Shown: piece by piece, positions 21,785-32,377 of the stretch
Position numbering within the stretch: position 1 is the stretch's first letter
Layout: each line of letters opens with the position of its first letter
NCBI GenBank assembly: GCA_963513935.1
Contig: OY740765.1
Location: forward strand, 76,491,718 to 76,555,717
Direction: 5' to 3'
Source: Aphrophora alni
Taxonomy: Eukaryota > Arthropoda > Insecta > Hemiptera > Aphrophoridae
Length of the DNA: 64,000 nt
Notes under the pieces: model-generated
The model's input: only the letters and a program-made list of their open reading frames with translations
What the model was told of the DNA's origin: nothing
The model's database searches: none
Made by a program: the position numbers and the translations under genes

Positions 21785-23073
21785 TACTGTATATGTAAGA
21801 AATTTTATATATGTATAAATCAGACAAAACTAATCCTAAATAAAATTTAGATAACAACTGATAAAAATAGTGTAACATTAATAGTTTTTAGCAATAATAC
21901 TTAAGCTTTATGAATTAATTTTAAGAAATGAATTTGGAAAATTGTGGCATTTAGAAAAAAAAATATCATACAAATTACAAGGCTAATTTTTTAAGTAAGA
22001 ATCATTTGTGATCATAATCGCATAATCTGCAGAATAGAGCAATTTCAAGGTCAGGCACTCTTAAAGCATACTGAGTGTACCTTACATAAGTTGGGTATAA
22101 TTTTATAATGTTAAGTGTGTACTAAACAAAGTTACTTATTAATTATTATTAATTTTTTTTACTAGGTTCTTACTTTTATTTCTGTACTTCCCATCCTCAA
22201 TTTGTCCGACGTGTGAAGCTGAAATTACCTCTTTGGTAATTTTTAGAAACTCATCTTTTTTAAAAGTGCATAAAATTTTATTACACATAAAAGGAATTCT
22301 ATATTATTAATTTTGAACAATTTACATCTGAAATAAGAGTCTTAATTTCAACATCCATATACCTTAAAAACTACTAATTGTTAATTTTTATATCTGTATA
22401 AAGTCTGGTTATTTTAGTGATTACATAACTTACAATTCTATTTCGACCATATTTTTAATTACATAATTTGCTAGCTTTATAGGTTTATAAAACACCTTTA
22501 TTTTATTCAATTATGTCACACTCACTTCTTCTTTTAAATTCCAAAATAAAACCTCGCTTTGAGGAGAACAGTTTTATGAGTCTGACGACATCGCCGTCTT
22601 CTCGAAGAGTGACTAAAAATTCTGTTTTAAGCAGAGTTGCTTTTTCCATTCGGAGTATGTGCAACTCCCGCTCTCTTATACTGTTTGAATTTTACATCCC
22701 GAACCAATCACATTAGAAGATCAAGATCATATCCTTTTATGGCATATCATGTGATGTTAAGTCTTTGTTTCACACGAAAGCCATTTTCCCGCTTACAATA
22801 CATTAATTTAAATTCACTTTTTTATTCGTCATTATAAAAACATCTTTATCCTTTTACCATATTTCTAAATTCTAAAGTTATTATTTTAAAACAATTAATT
22901 GTTTCTTTATTTCCTAATTTAACCTTTTGTATCACTAAATAATTAGTGCAATTACCAACTACAAATTGGTTGGAGATGTCCCATGCTTACACTCTCTATA
23001 GGAATCTATAGATTTATAGGTCTCCCAAGATGTCACCAGTGTGTTTTGAAGTCTGTGTGTAAATGGTGTAGGC
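21785..23073. other. No recognised gene
   Basis: AT-rich DNA. A GC-richer stretch at 22510-22800 has two overlapping ORFs of about 66 codons in different frames and no recognisable motif. Confidence 0.5.
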
Positions 23074-23463
23074 CAGCGGTTCCCAACCGGTGGGTCGCGA
23101 CCCACTAGTGGGTCCCGGAAGGGTTACAGGTGGGTCGCAACTCGATCCTAAAACCATTGAATAAACCATCAGAAAAGATAAGAAAAATCTAAACAAATCA
23201 AATTGTGTTTTGATTGTTTTTTGATTTGTTGCATCTGGGGCAGACAACAGAACCACTACATCCCAGATCTACCCCCCCCCTCGGCAACACCGCTCCCCCT
23301 CCCGTTCACACTATCAAAGGTCACGCCATTTACTAACCTCAGTTATTCAGTCTTACTGTGACATCGTGTAGTGAGTTACTGTTACAAATTTGATGCAGCT
23401 AGTTGTACAACGTGTTGGTGTTTGGATTGAATTTTCGCTTTGTCTTTTAGTAAAGTTTTTAAG

Positions 23464-24241
23464 ATGGACAAATGGTTGAAAACAGGATCTTTTGGTAAGA
23501 GGACAATTTCTAAAGTAACTATTGATGAAGGTGAGCCTGGTCCATCAAATACTAATCTAATAAATTCTGAAAAGGGTAAAGTACAGGTGAATGCAAAGAA
23601 ACCAAAAACTTTCTTAAGGAAATATAGTACCGATTATATAAAATATGGGTTTACATATTTTCCCACTTCTGAACGATTTTTTGGACGAGAATGATCTTAA
23701 AGTAAATGAAGAAACTTCAAAAATGATCTTTGATCATATCGAAGTCTTGGCTTCTAACCTAAGACGCTACTTCCCACCCATAGAAGAAGAAAAGCAGTGG
23801 ATTAAAAATCCATTCGATGAGGACAACTTAAAGAATCTTAACCTCATGACCTCCCAGGTAAGCTACTACTCTTTTAAATCTTACTTGAAATATTAGCATA
23901 ACTAAACATATGTTTTATTTCTTTATATTTTGCAGGAAAATGAACTCATTGAACTGTCTTGTGATTCCACAATGAAGTCAGTCTATAAGGAGAAAGATTT
24001 AACAACATTTTGGATGGAAACGAGGACAGAACATCCAACAATATCCGTAACTGCATTGAGGTTTCTGATGGTATTCACCACTACATATTTATGTGAACGT
24101 ACTTTTTCAACTTTGGTTTTCCTAAAAAACAAATACAGAAATCAACTCAATGTTGAAAGTGACTTAAGATTAAAAACATCTTCATTCAATCCTGACATTG
24201 ACGTGTTAGTTCAATCGAAACAGTCCCAAAAATCTCATTAA
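23464..24241 (+). pseudogene. hAT transposase (ZBED5/SCAND3-like), internally deleted
   Basis: The protein starts at ATG 23464 with MDKWLKTGSFGKR and a short nuclear-type basic segment up to KYGFTYF. It then jumps, with a frameshift near 23660-23690, to the C-terminal third. That part includes IEVLASNLRRYFPP and, after an intron at 23858-23935 (GTAAG donor, TGCAG acceptor, phase 0), the hAT dimerisation region: SVTALRFLMVFTTTYLCERT, FSTLVFLKNKYRN and the final residues to TAA 24241. The BED finger and most of the RNase-H-like catalytic core are deleted, so it is non-autonomous. Confidence 0.85.
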
Positions 24242-24450
24242 TACTTTGTGTACTTTTACAATCATTAGTCTTTGTATACTTTAATAATTGTAGTTTTTAT
24301 CTTCACCTAAAAATACTTGTTAGTGAGTATGAAACCACTTGTTGCATATATTGCAAACATATATCTATTGTTAAATACATAACCGTTTTTGATTTTTTAA
24401 TTATTTGATTTTTCCGCTTATACGTTTTTACTAGCAAGTATTGAATTTAC

Positions 24451-24496
24451 AATAATATTTCAAGTGAAAAATATATTTTTCACTTGAAATATTATT
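24451..24496. repeat. 46-bp perfect palindrome inside the hAT element
   Basis: The 23-nt half beginning AATAATATTTCAAGTGAAAA is followed without a spacer by its exact reverse complement. Confidence 0.9.
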
Positions 24497-24745
24497 ATAA
24501 CTGTTTTGCTACAAAGTGCTTATATTTTGTCAACTATTTTCAAATCAGAACACAAATTGTTTATCAATAATCAATCTGTATCTTCAAAAAAGCATATATA
24601 TATATGTGCTAAGATGTATATATAAGGTAGGGATACAATACAAATAAGGTTTTTTACTCCACCGTGGACCGATGGACCTTGGAGGTATTCCAAAAAGGAA
24701 AGGTGGGTCGCCAGCTGAAAAAGGTTGGGAACCACTGGTGTAGGC

Positions 24746-26307
24746 GGCTTAATAAAGGATAGAATTGATGTTTAAATGAGTCATGATCTGGATGAGCAAC
24801 TGTCATCACAGAGGACTTGACAAAATTGATAAACATATTCATGAAAGCAGGTGCTTCACTGATGGAGGCTTTGCTTCAAGTTTCAAGATCTGTAATTTAT
24901 TACATTCTTCCTATTAACCTGCAATTTAAGACAATTTGTGCCTGATGGGTTCAAACCCACCTTATGAGGAACACACAAAAATCAAATGGGCGCTATATAG
25001 TTTCTTGTATGCTATGACCAAAATGGGGATGTATTTTTGATCTACATCGTGACCAGGGATGAACCTTATATCTCTTATTACACAGCTAAGACAAAGGGAC
25101 AATCATTCCAAATTTCCAACAAACTAAACAAACTCTAACAACTAACAACTAAAAAAAGCAGCATCTATTTGCTTCATGACAACGCTAAGCGACACTTGCA
25201 GTACTGACATCGTGTCATTACTGGATAATTTTTGGTGGAGAAAACATGATCACTCCTGAAAGACAAAAAAAAAAAAAAAAAAAAAAAAAACTGCAGGAAT
25301 TTTTAGAAGAAAATCTAATAGAAAATGATGATAAATTGAAATAATCAGTTTTAAATTGGTTACAATAGACCACGAAGTGATCAACAAACTTCTCCCACAT
25401 CTCAACATAATGAATAATAATATTAAACAGTTTGTTTTTTTAGTATTTATTCCTATACAAGTTATATTATATGGTTATCTACTTTGTTATTAGATTATTT
25501 GTATTTTGTTATTTTATTTTATTGGTATGTTTATACTATTATGTTATGCTATATATACTATGTTATATTATACTATATTGTTATATATATATATATATAT
25601 ATATTGTTATACTATTTATTATACTTGATTTATTACTATTGTTATTTATTAGTTATGCTCTTATGTCAAATATTATATTATTGTATGTATTTGTTATATA
25701 ATTTGTAAAAATATTTATTAAAAATGGTTTTGTTAATTTAATTGACTTTAAACATAAGGAAGTTGAGAATTTGCTCAGCTAAGGGCGCCAGGAAGCTTAA
25801 AGCCTACCAATTTTGAAAAAAAAAAAAAAATTTAACTAAAATGTTCTCAGGGTCGTGATTTTTTTTTAAGTGTATTTTTCGGTGGCTGTATTTAAATAAG
25901 AAGTCCTTGTTTATTTTTCTGAAGCTGAGCATCTTTTATTAAACACATATTAATGAAAAATACATAAATTTATCATTAGTTATTATATCTTATTGACTCT
26001 AATAAAATTTTGTCTTAAAGAGACTTAAAAGTTTTAATACATATCATACTACTTTTAATATATATCTACTTTAAAATAGTTGCAACTTTAATTTAAAAAA
26101 AAAAGATTTTATTATGAGAATGCTTTGTCTCATTTAGTTTTAAATTTATTTTGAATTAATTTAACATTGAGTTTAAAATTCTATATTACTATTTTGGAAC
26201 ATATCCTTTATCTAAAAAGCACTTAAATTTATTAAACAAACAAAATATTAGAACATCTTAATTTTACTAAAAAACTATAATTAATCTTTTTGTGCAAAAT
26301 AATATTA
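24746..26307. other. No recognised gene; A-tract and AT-rich low complexity
   Basis: Contains an A run at about 25264-25290, an (AT)n stretch at about 25580-25603 and a T/A-rich tract at 25440-25710 that gives overlapping low-complexity ORFs without coding character. Confidence 0.6.
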
Positions 26308-28437
26308 CAGTAGAACCCCTCTAATTCGCCCTCGGATGGTCCGTCACCTCGGTTAGTCCGATCGTGCTGGAGCTCTTGGCTATTGATATTATTCTGCCGA
26401 CTTGCAGACTTGTGGAATGTCTCACGCCTGGCTGGCGCCAATCTTTCCGGTTTGTTATCGCTATCGGTTTCTTATCGCTATCGCTTTTCCGCTTCAGTGC
26501 TGTGTCATCTCTCGTGTTGTTTCTATTGATTTGCTAGACTCATTAGTACAGTACAGTACAGTAGTACAGTATTTGCTAGACTCGTTGTATGTGCAGTTTT
26601 TTTTTTCAACATGTCAGGAGGAAAACGTAAACATGTAACTCTTTCGCTAAATGAAAAATTAGCAGTGCTACAAAGGCTGGACAAAGGAGAATCGCTGCAA
26701 AAAATTGCAAAGGAACTGAATGTAGGCGTTACAACAATTAAGGATTGGAGAAAAAATCGAAAAGACATTGAATCATATACAATTACAATTGATGGTGAAA
26801 ACGCTCTTAAGAATCGTAAAACACTAAAAAAGCCTAAACTTGAACTGCTTGATAACGCATTGTGGATGTGGTTCTGTCAAGAGAGAAGGAAAGGTACCCC
26901 GATATCTGGACCAATTTTAAAAGAAAAGGCAATAGTTTTGCACAAAAAACTGGAAGCCGGAGTTGAGTTCGCAGCTAGTGAGGGCTGGATTGATCGCTGG
27001 AAAATACGGCATGGCGTCCGGTTTGTTTCAATTTCTGGTGAAAAACTATCTGCTGATGCCGAGGCTGCTAAGGAGTTTTCTGTGAAGTTCCGAGAAATTG
27101 TAGAAGAAAATGAACTGCTACCTTGTCAAGTTTATAACATCGACGAAACAGGGCTAAACTTCAAAATGTTGCCGACCAAAACGCTCGCAGCTTCAAATGA
27201 ATCCGTGGCGGGAACGAAACTTATCAAAGATAGGATAACAGTCACTCCTTGTAGCAACGCAGATGGTACGCACAAGCTTCCCCTGTTCGTTATTGGCAAA
27301 TCCAAGAAACCTAGGGCATTTAAAAACATAAACCCATCTTCCTTGCCGGTTTATTACCGCAACCAAAAATCTGCTTGGATGAACTGCAACCTTTTCAAAT
27401 CTTGGTTTTTCGACGAGTTTGTCCCATCGGTCGAAAAAGATTTGAAACAAAAAAAGCTGCCTGTTCGTGCTCTACTGCTGTTGGATAACGCACCGTCACA
27501 TCCATCCGAGGAAGATTTAGTGAAAGGGGACATAAAAGCTCTCTTTTTGCCTCCAAATGTAACTTCACTCATCCAACCAATGGATCAGGGAGTGATTGAA
27601 TGGTTAAAAAGGCGATATCGCAGAAAGTACATCATTTCAATCTTAGAAAAATCTGAGGAAGGTACCTGCAGTAACATATTTGAGGCTATGAAATCACTGA
27701 ACATCAAAGATGCTATTTACACAATCGCTGCGTCATGGGATGAACTGAAACCTGACACACTGCGGAAATCATGGCGTAAGCTATGGCCAGAAGTTATGAC
27801 CGAAAATGACCAGACCGAAGACGAGCAAAACAACGACACACAGGAAATCGTTAAAGATATACAAACTCTAGAGCCGAACGTTCCTGCCAATGAAGTTGAA
27901 AATTGGATTTCCGAATGTGACAATGACTTTGAAAACTATGAAGAGCTCAATGACGACCAGATTGTTGCCGCTGTTATGGAAAACGATGGCGAGGAAACTG
28001 TGAACGAGGACTCGGACGGTGAAGAAGACGAACACGCTACACGGATTTCACACACCGATGCCTTGAACGCTTTCGACATCGCTCTTCAATACATCGAGCA
28101 GAACCCAACCTCAACTCCAATGGACATTTTGTGGATGAAGAAATGGAGGGACACTGCAGCTAAGTCTAGAATTTCATCTACTAAACAAAAATCTATAAAT
28201 GACTTTTTTTCTAAGTAGTAATTCGTTATTTTACTGTAAACTTTGACTTGTGACTTTTTAAAGTTAATATATCACTTACACTTTATTGTATTTCACTGTA
28301 AAAAAATCTGTTTACTGTATATAATATTGTATTTACATAATAATAATAAATATTGACTTTTTTCGGATAATCCGACCTTTTTTGCGTTCCGACCATGCCC
28401 CCAGTCCCGAAGGTGACGGATTAGAGGGGTTCTACTG
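26308..28437 (+). mobile_element. Full-length Tigger/pogo DNA transposon, family 1, apparently intact
   Basis: A 2130-bp element flanked by TA at 26306-26307 and 28438-28439. The left end CAGTAGAACCCCTCTAATTC is matched by the right end GATTAGAGGGGTTCTACTG, inverted with one mismatch. Subterminal CCTCGG/GTCACC motifs are also inverted. It contains one uninterrupted 535-codon transposase. A non-autonomous relative with nearly the same ends lies at 37676-38505. Confidence 0.95.
26611..28218 (+). CDS. Tigger/pogo transposase, intact, 535 aa
   Basis: Cut-and-paste transposase of the pogo group (Tc1/mariner superfamily). Residues about 3-60 form the CENP-B N-terminal/Psq-type helix-turn-helix (KRKHVTLSLNEKLAVLQRL then VGVTTIKDWRKN). 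Residues about 75-135 are the second DNA-binding unit (TENP-B-type) ending in SEGWIDRWKIRHGVRF. The catalytic DDE_1 domain shows the three acidic positions in YNIDETGLNF, LLLLDNAPSHP and QPMDQGVIE. An acidic linker (about 400-490) leads to a C-terminus KQKSINDFFSK that fits a PCNA-interacting box. ATG 26611 begins MSGGKRKHV, and the frame has no stop or shift. Length agrees with active Tigger/pogo proteins. The promoter must lie in the 300-bp 5' region. Activity is inferred from intactness only. Confidence 0.95.
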   Translation: MSGGKRKHVTLSLNEKLAVLQRLDKGESLQKIAKELNVGVTTIKDWRKNRKDIESYTITIDGENALKNRKTLKKPKLELLDNALWMWFCQERRKGTPISGPILKEKAIVLHKKLEAGVEFAASEGWIDRWKIRHGVRFVSISGEKLSADAEAAKEFSVKFREIVEENELLPCQVYNIDETGLNFKMLPTKTLAASNESVAGTKLIKDRITVTPCSNADGTHKLPLFVIGKSKKPRAFKNINPSSLPVYYRNQKSAWMNCNLFKSWFFDEFVPSVEKDLKQKKLPVRALLLLDNAPSHPSEEDLVKGDIKALFLPPNVTSLIQPMDQGVIEWLKRRYRRKYIISILEKSEEGTCSNIFEAMKSLNIKDAIYTIAASWDELKPDTLRKSWRKLWPEVMTENDQTEDEQNNDTQEIVKDIQTLEPNVPANEVENWISECDNDFENYEELNDDQIVAAVMENDGEETVNEDSDGEEDEHATRISHTDALNAFDIALQYIEQNPTSTPMDILWMKKWRDTAAKSRISSTKQKSINDFFSK

Positions 28438-28939
28438 TATTTCAATTTTATGAAATTGTATTGGTATTGTCCATTGTACATGTTACCACTTTGTAGTAAT
28501 GTTAAAGATGGATAACCTTCGTAACGTGAAGCCTTCTAGTTGCCGACAGAAATCCGCCATTCCTCGCATGTTGCCTTGGTTGATCATCTCCATTGTGAAT
28601 TTACTATTCGTAAATTATCATGTATTCTTTCTTGGCTATTCACTTAAAGCTCAGTTAGATAAAAGTCCACTGTCTCTTTTATTAAAAACACCTTTAGAAT
28701 TGTTCTCAAGAAACTAATTCACTTTTTTACCATGTCACGCTTTCTTATTGCATTGTCCATTTTGCTTTTAAGAAGCCTAACGTCTAATTTTTATAGTTTT
28801 TTTTTAAAACAACAACTCCTTTTATTCACTTTATAGTTCAAACGTTCCTATATTTATTAATTGTCTACATTATTTTCACCACAAAGATATATTTATGTGA
28901 ATTACATTGTTCTCAAAAATAACTTTCCCACAAACGAAA

Positions 28940-29235
28940 ATACGTTCGTCTACTTTGAACGTTGTCTCTAGACTCTTAAACATTAAGTTACATTGTTCAC
29001 ATGTTCAAAAAATCACTCAAATACAAATTTCATTATCCTCCAAATTTTTCTTTCACTACTCACAAACACGTCTGACCATTTCAGATGCTATCTCTAGACT
29101 CTCTGATATTAAGTTGCATTATTTACATATTCAAAAATCACTCGAATACAAATTTCATTGTCCTCCAAATATTTCTTTCACAAATCAAACACACGTCTGA
29201 CCATCTCAGATGCCATCTCTAGACTCTCTCTAAAA
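28940..29235. repeat. Tandem repeat, about 125-bp unit, 2.3 copies
   Basis: TCTCTAGACTCT recurs at about 28965, 29091 and 29216. Between these are matching blocks with AATCACTC(A/G)AATACAAATTTCATT and CACGTCTGACCAT. Confidence 0.8.
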
Positions 29236-29784
29236 CCTTGAGCCTGCACGCTTACGATGATAGCACAGGGTTCACATTTCTAGTTCCACGGACATTGTCC
29301 AAATCCTTCTTGCTTGGTGACACACACTCTCACTTTTACATACATAAATTTTCATTTGAAATACCAAGTCTATATTAAAACTAAACAATATTTATTTTAA
29401 ATACATATTTTTGGAAATCTATTTTAATTTCTCTTTCCCTTATTTCAAATGTTATTTACAGACGTCAACTTGATTACGTCGTCTTACTTTCAACCAATCA
29501 TAAAATTCCTTTTCCAACAGCTGATATATTGGTACCAAATCAAAATTCAAAAATTGAGTATCACAAATTTCTCATACAGTTAATTGTTGTTGATAGAATT
29601 TAATTTTTAAAACAGATGTGAAACAAACAATATATAATATTATACATGCTTATGAAATTTGTTGTACATTTTAAACCCTTGTATTATTATCTAAAGATTT
29701 TGTTCAAACTCTGAATCACTTTGGATACCATATTTCATGATGCAAAAAGTAGTAAGGAAAATGTTATAGTTATACATTACTAAC
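29236..29784. other. No recognised exon (presumed USP32 intron 5)
   Basis: AT-rich sequence directly downstream, on the minus strand, of USP32 exon 5. No continuation exon was recognised here or further left. Confidence 0.5.
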
Positions 29785-29944
29785 AGTGTGTAACTCCTGC
29801 TAAAGTCTGGTAGAAAGATGGTGTATCTAGTTCATTATTCAGTGTCACAGAGCATGGTTCAGAAAGCAACCACCGACTGAGAGATGTAACATCTGGATTT
29901 TTTTGCAACCATTCTTTAAATTCTTCAAAGGTTACTCTGTCCTT
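29785..29944 (-). CDS. USP32: USP32 homologue, coding exon 5
   Basis: A 160-bp exon bounded by an ATATATGCAG acceptor and a GTTAGT donor on the minus strand. It encodes KDRVTFEEFKEWLQKNPDVT, SRWLLSE and, at the end, TPSFYQTLAGVTH, which matches the conserved end of the N-terminal domain of USP32. It starts in phase 0, directly continuing exon 4, and ends one base into the next codon. If the donor were not used, the frame would stop two codons later (a TAG after TGT), so splicing is required. The following USP32 exon (EF-hand pair) was not found in the window and probably lies to the left. Confidence 0.85.
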
Positions 29945-32377
29945 CTGCATATATCAAAAACCAGGTTTATAATTAGCAACTTATTTCCATATAATTATTT
30001 ACTTATCAAATTACATACATTGAAAATCCAATATAAAAAAATGTTTAAAACCCTAAAAGTGGCAGTGCAATAGCATTCCATTTTTGATAATTTTTTTATA
30101 GTTTTTTAACAAATTCATAACAAAATAGTAATATTATGGAAAACACAACTTGTTATACATCACTTTTCTCATGAAGGTGAGGAGAATTTATCTATGTAAT
30201 GGAAAAAAAAGTGTTAGATGTAAATATTTTGGAGTTAGTATGTTAAAAATCAAAAAATGAAGTAAAACCGCCACGAAAAGCCTATATATAGGGTGTATTT
30301 TAAAGGTGAGCCCTAACTCCAGGAAGTGATTCTACATATCATACTGATGAAAAAATGTACAGTGAACATAGGCCCCGAAATGCTTTGTTTTCTAATTATC
30401 CGCCATTTTGTTTTGTTTACAAAATATTTAATATTTTTGCAAGTAGAAAAGATATTGAGCTCAAACTTTGTATACCTATTTATTTATTGCGTAACCGTTT
30501 ATCACTGTACGAAAAACCAGAACGTTCTTTTGAACATTTTCAAATAGCGGCCGTTTAAAATCTTTAATGTCAAATGTCTCTAAACTATAACAAACCAGTA
30601 ACTATACAAAAAAATTACAAGAGACCATAACCCCTAGACTTTGTTAACCCTAGAAACGGCGTATGTTAATTTTCTTCGTTTGTTTAAAAATTAATAAAAA
30701 ATATTATTTTTATACAAAACCAAACTTATAAGACATCATTTTTCTCAGAAAGGTGCATAGAATTCATCTATGTAATAAAAAAATAAATAAAATTAATTAG
30801 TTTTGGAGTAAGTATGTTAGATGTCAAAAATGAAGTTAACATTTTTCAGAAAAACCTGTATCATCCAAAATCAATTTCTTACCACATTTTTAAGATATAC
30901 AAAAGTTTTGTGTAATATTTGTGAATATATTTAGAAAAAAATAATAAAATAATTTTGTTACATTTTCAAAATTTAAAAAAATATTTTATAAAAAAAAGGT
31001 AAAATGGTCTTTTTTCAATAATTTACCAAAAATAGTAATATATATTTTATACACAAGTTCTATATATAATTATATTCAGAAAGGTGCATAGAATTTAGGT
31101 GTGTAGTGAAAAAAAAGTTAGATGTAAAACATTTGGAGTTTTTTGGTCAAATACCAAAAAATCGGAGAGTAAAAAGAGAATAATTTCACAGAAATCGTTA
31201 TATACACCTTACTAATAGACTTTTTGGAATTTTTTCAACGATTACTAGAGAATTGTAATATATTTTTGAATATATTTAGGGGGGGAATAATAATTTGTTA
31301 CATTTACAAAATAAAAATAACGATTTCCCCTAAAAAGTGATACTCTGACAAGTGAGGTTAGGTTTGACACCTCGACAATTTAGGCGTAATTAGTAACTTT
31401 CTAAAGCTAGGCCTAAGACAAAATCACTAGATGTCACTAAAACAATAAACTTTACAAAGAATAACACAGATATATACTTGTATAATCAAATAAAACACTC
31501 AATATAAGAAAATTTACATATAGCCTAGATTTACAATATTCTTTTAGGCTATCCCAAATATAAACCATTCACAAACTAGAAATTCACTCAAAAACATAAA
31601 CTTTAGAAATAAAAACACATATATTGTAACTTGTATACACAATTTATATACAATTTTTATACACAAACCTTCAAAATAACAGAAATAATAAAAATATTAC
31701 ACAAATGCCACGCCCTTTTGTGTGTATTTTATTTCACGGCATTGCGTAAGATAGCCTATGTTTCGACTTGAAAAGAAGCTACAGAAAATATTAGTAAGGT
31801 ATGTCAAATGGTCCAACTTGTAGAATCAAATCTCCTCTACAACATACTATAAATATCGAAACAAAAATATCGAAACAAAAATCGATTGTCATTTAGTAAA
31901 CTGCGCTGAATGCCAAGTGAATTTTGTGCTGTAGAAATTCGTCAAGTAGAAATATCTCTGGATCTGTGACGCAGACAAATTTGTAAACTACGGTTAGAAA
32001 GAGAAACATGTGATCTATATAACAGTGTTTTGGTCGACTTATTTGACAGAAAAATAGATTTGTAATCATATGGGGAAAAATGGCGTCGCTTTTACTAAAA
32101 ACCGCAGAGTTGAAATCTACGATTTTATGCATCAAAAATATGCGAACTTCACCAATTTTTGGAATATTATTTATAACAGTTTGTGATATATATATTTTTT
32201 TTTTTTGCATGATTATGCATCTACGGAACATTAGTTTTCCAACGATATTTTATTTATTGCGATAAGACGATTCTAAGTGGGCGTAATGTTGAATTGCAAA
32301 ATACATGTTTTCCGTTCGTTAGACTAAACCATGCATGAAAAATCGACCCGTTAGCGGGTCTGGTAACCGTTGGAGGT

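Larger units (their letters stand above)
23074..24737 (+). mobile_element. Internally deleted hAT transposon with intact 8-bp target duplication
   Basis: The element is bounded by the 8-bp direct repeat GTGTAGGC at 23066-23073 and 24738-24745. The terminal inverted repeats are CAGCGGTTCCCAACCGGTGG on the left and, on the right, TTGGGAACCACTG, the classic hAT end with the GGTTCCCAA core. The left subterminal region also contains the short palindrome GGGTCGCGACCC. A reduced transposase gene lies inside. Confidence 0.92.

Noticed and set aside
25471..25708. Overlapping plus-strand ORFs rich in Tyr, Leu and Ile
   Set aside because: Low-complexity T/A DNA with an (AT)n run; composition explains the lack of stops.
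27132..27923. Minus-strand ORFs of 65-85 codons
   Set aside because: Shadow frames of the intact Tigger transposase on the opposite strand.
29782..29787. Natural stop codon of the USP32 frame after exon 5
   Set aside because: A good donor (GTTAGT) lies just before it and the known family continues far beyond this point, so a spliced exon end is the better reading.
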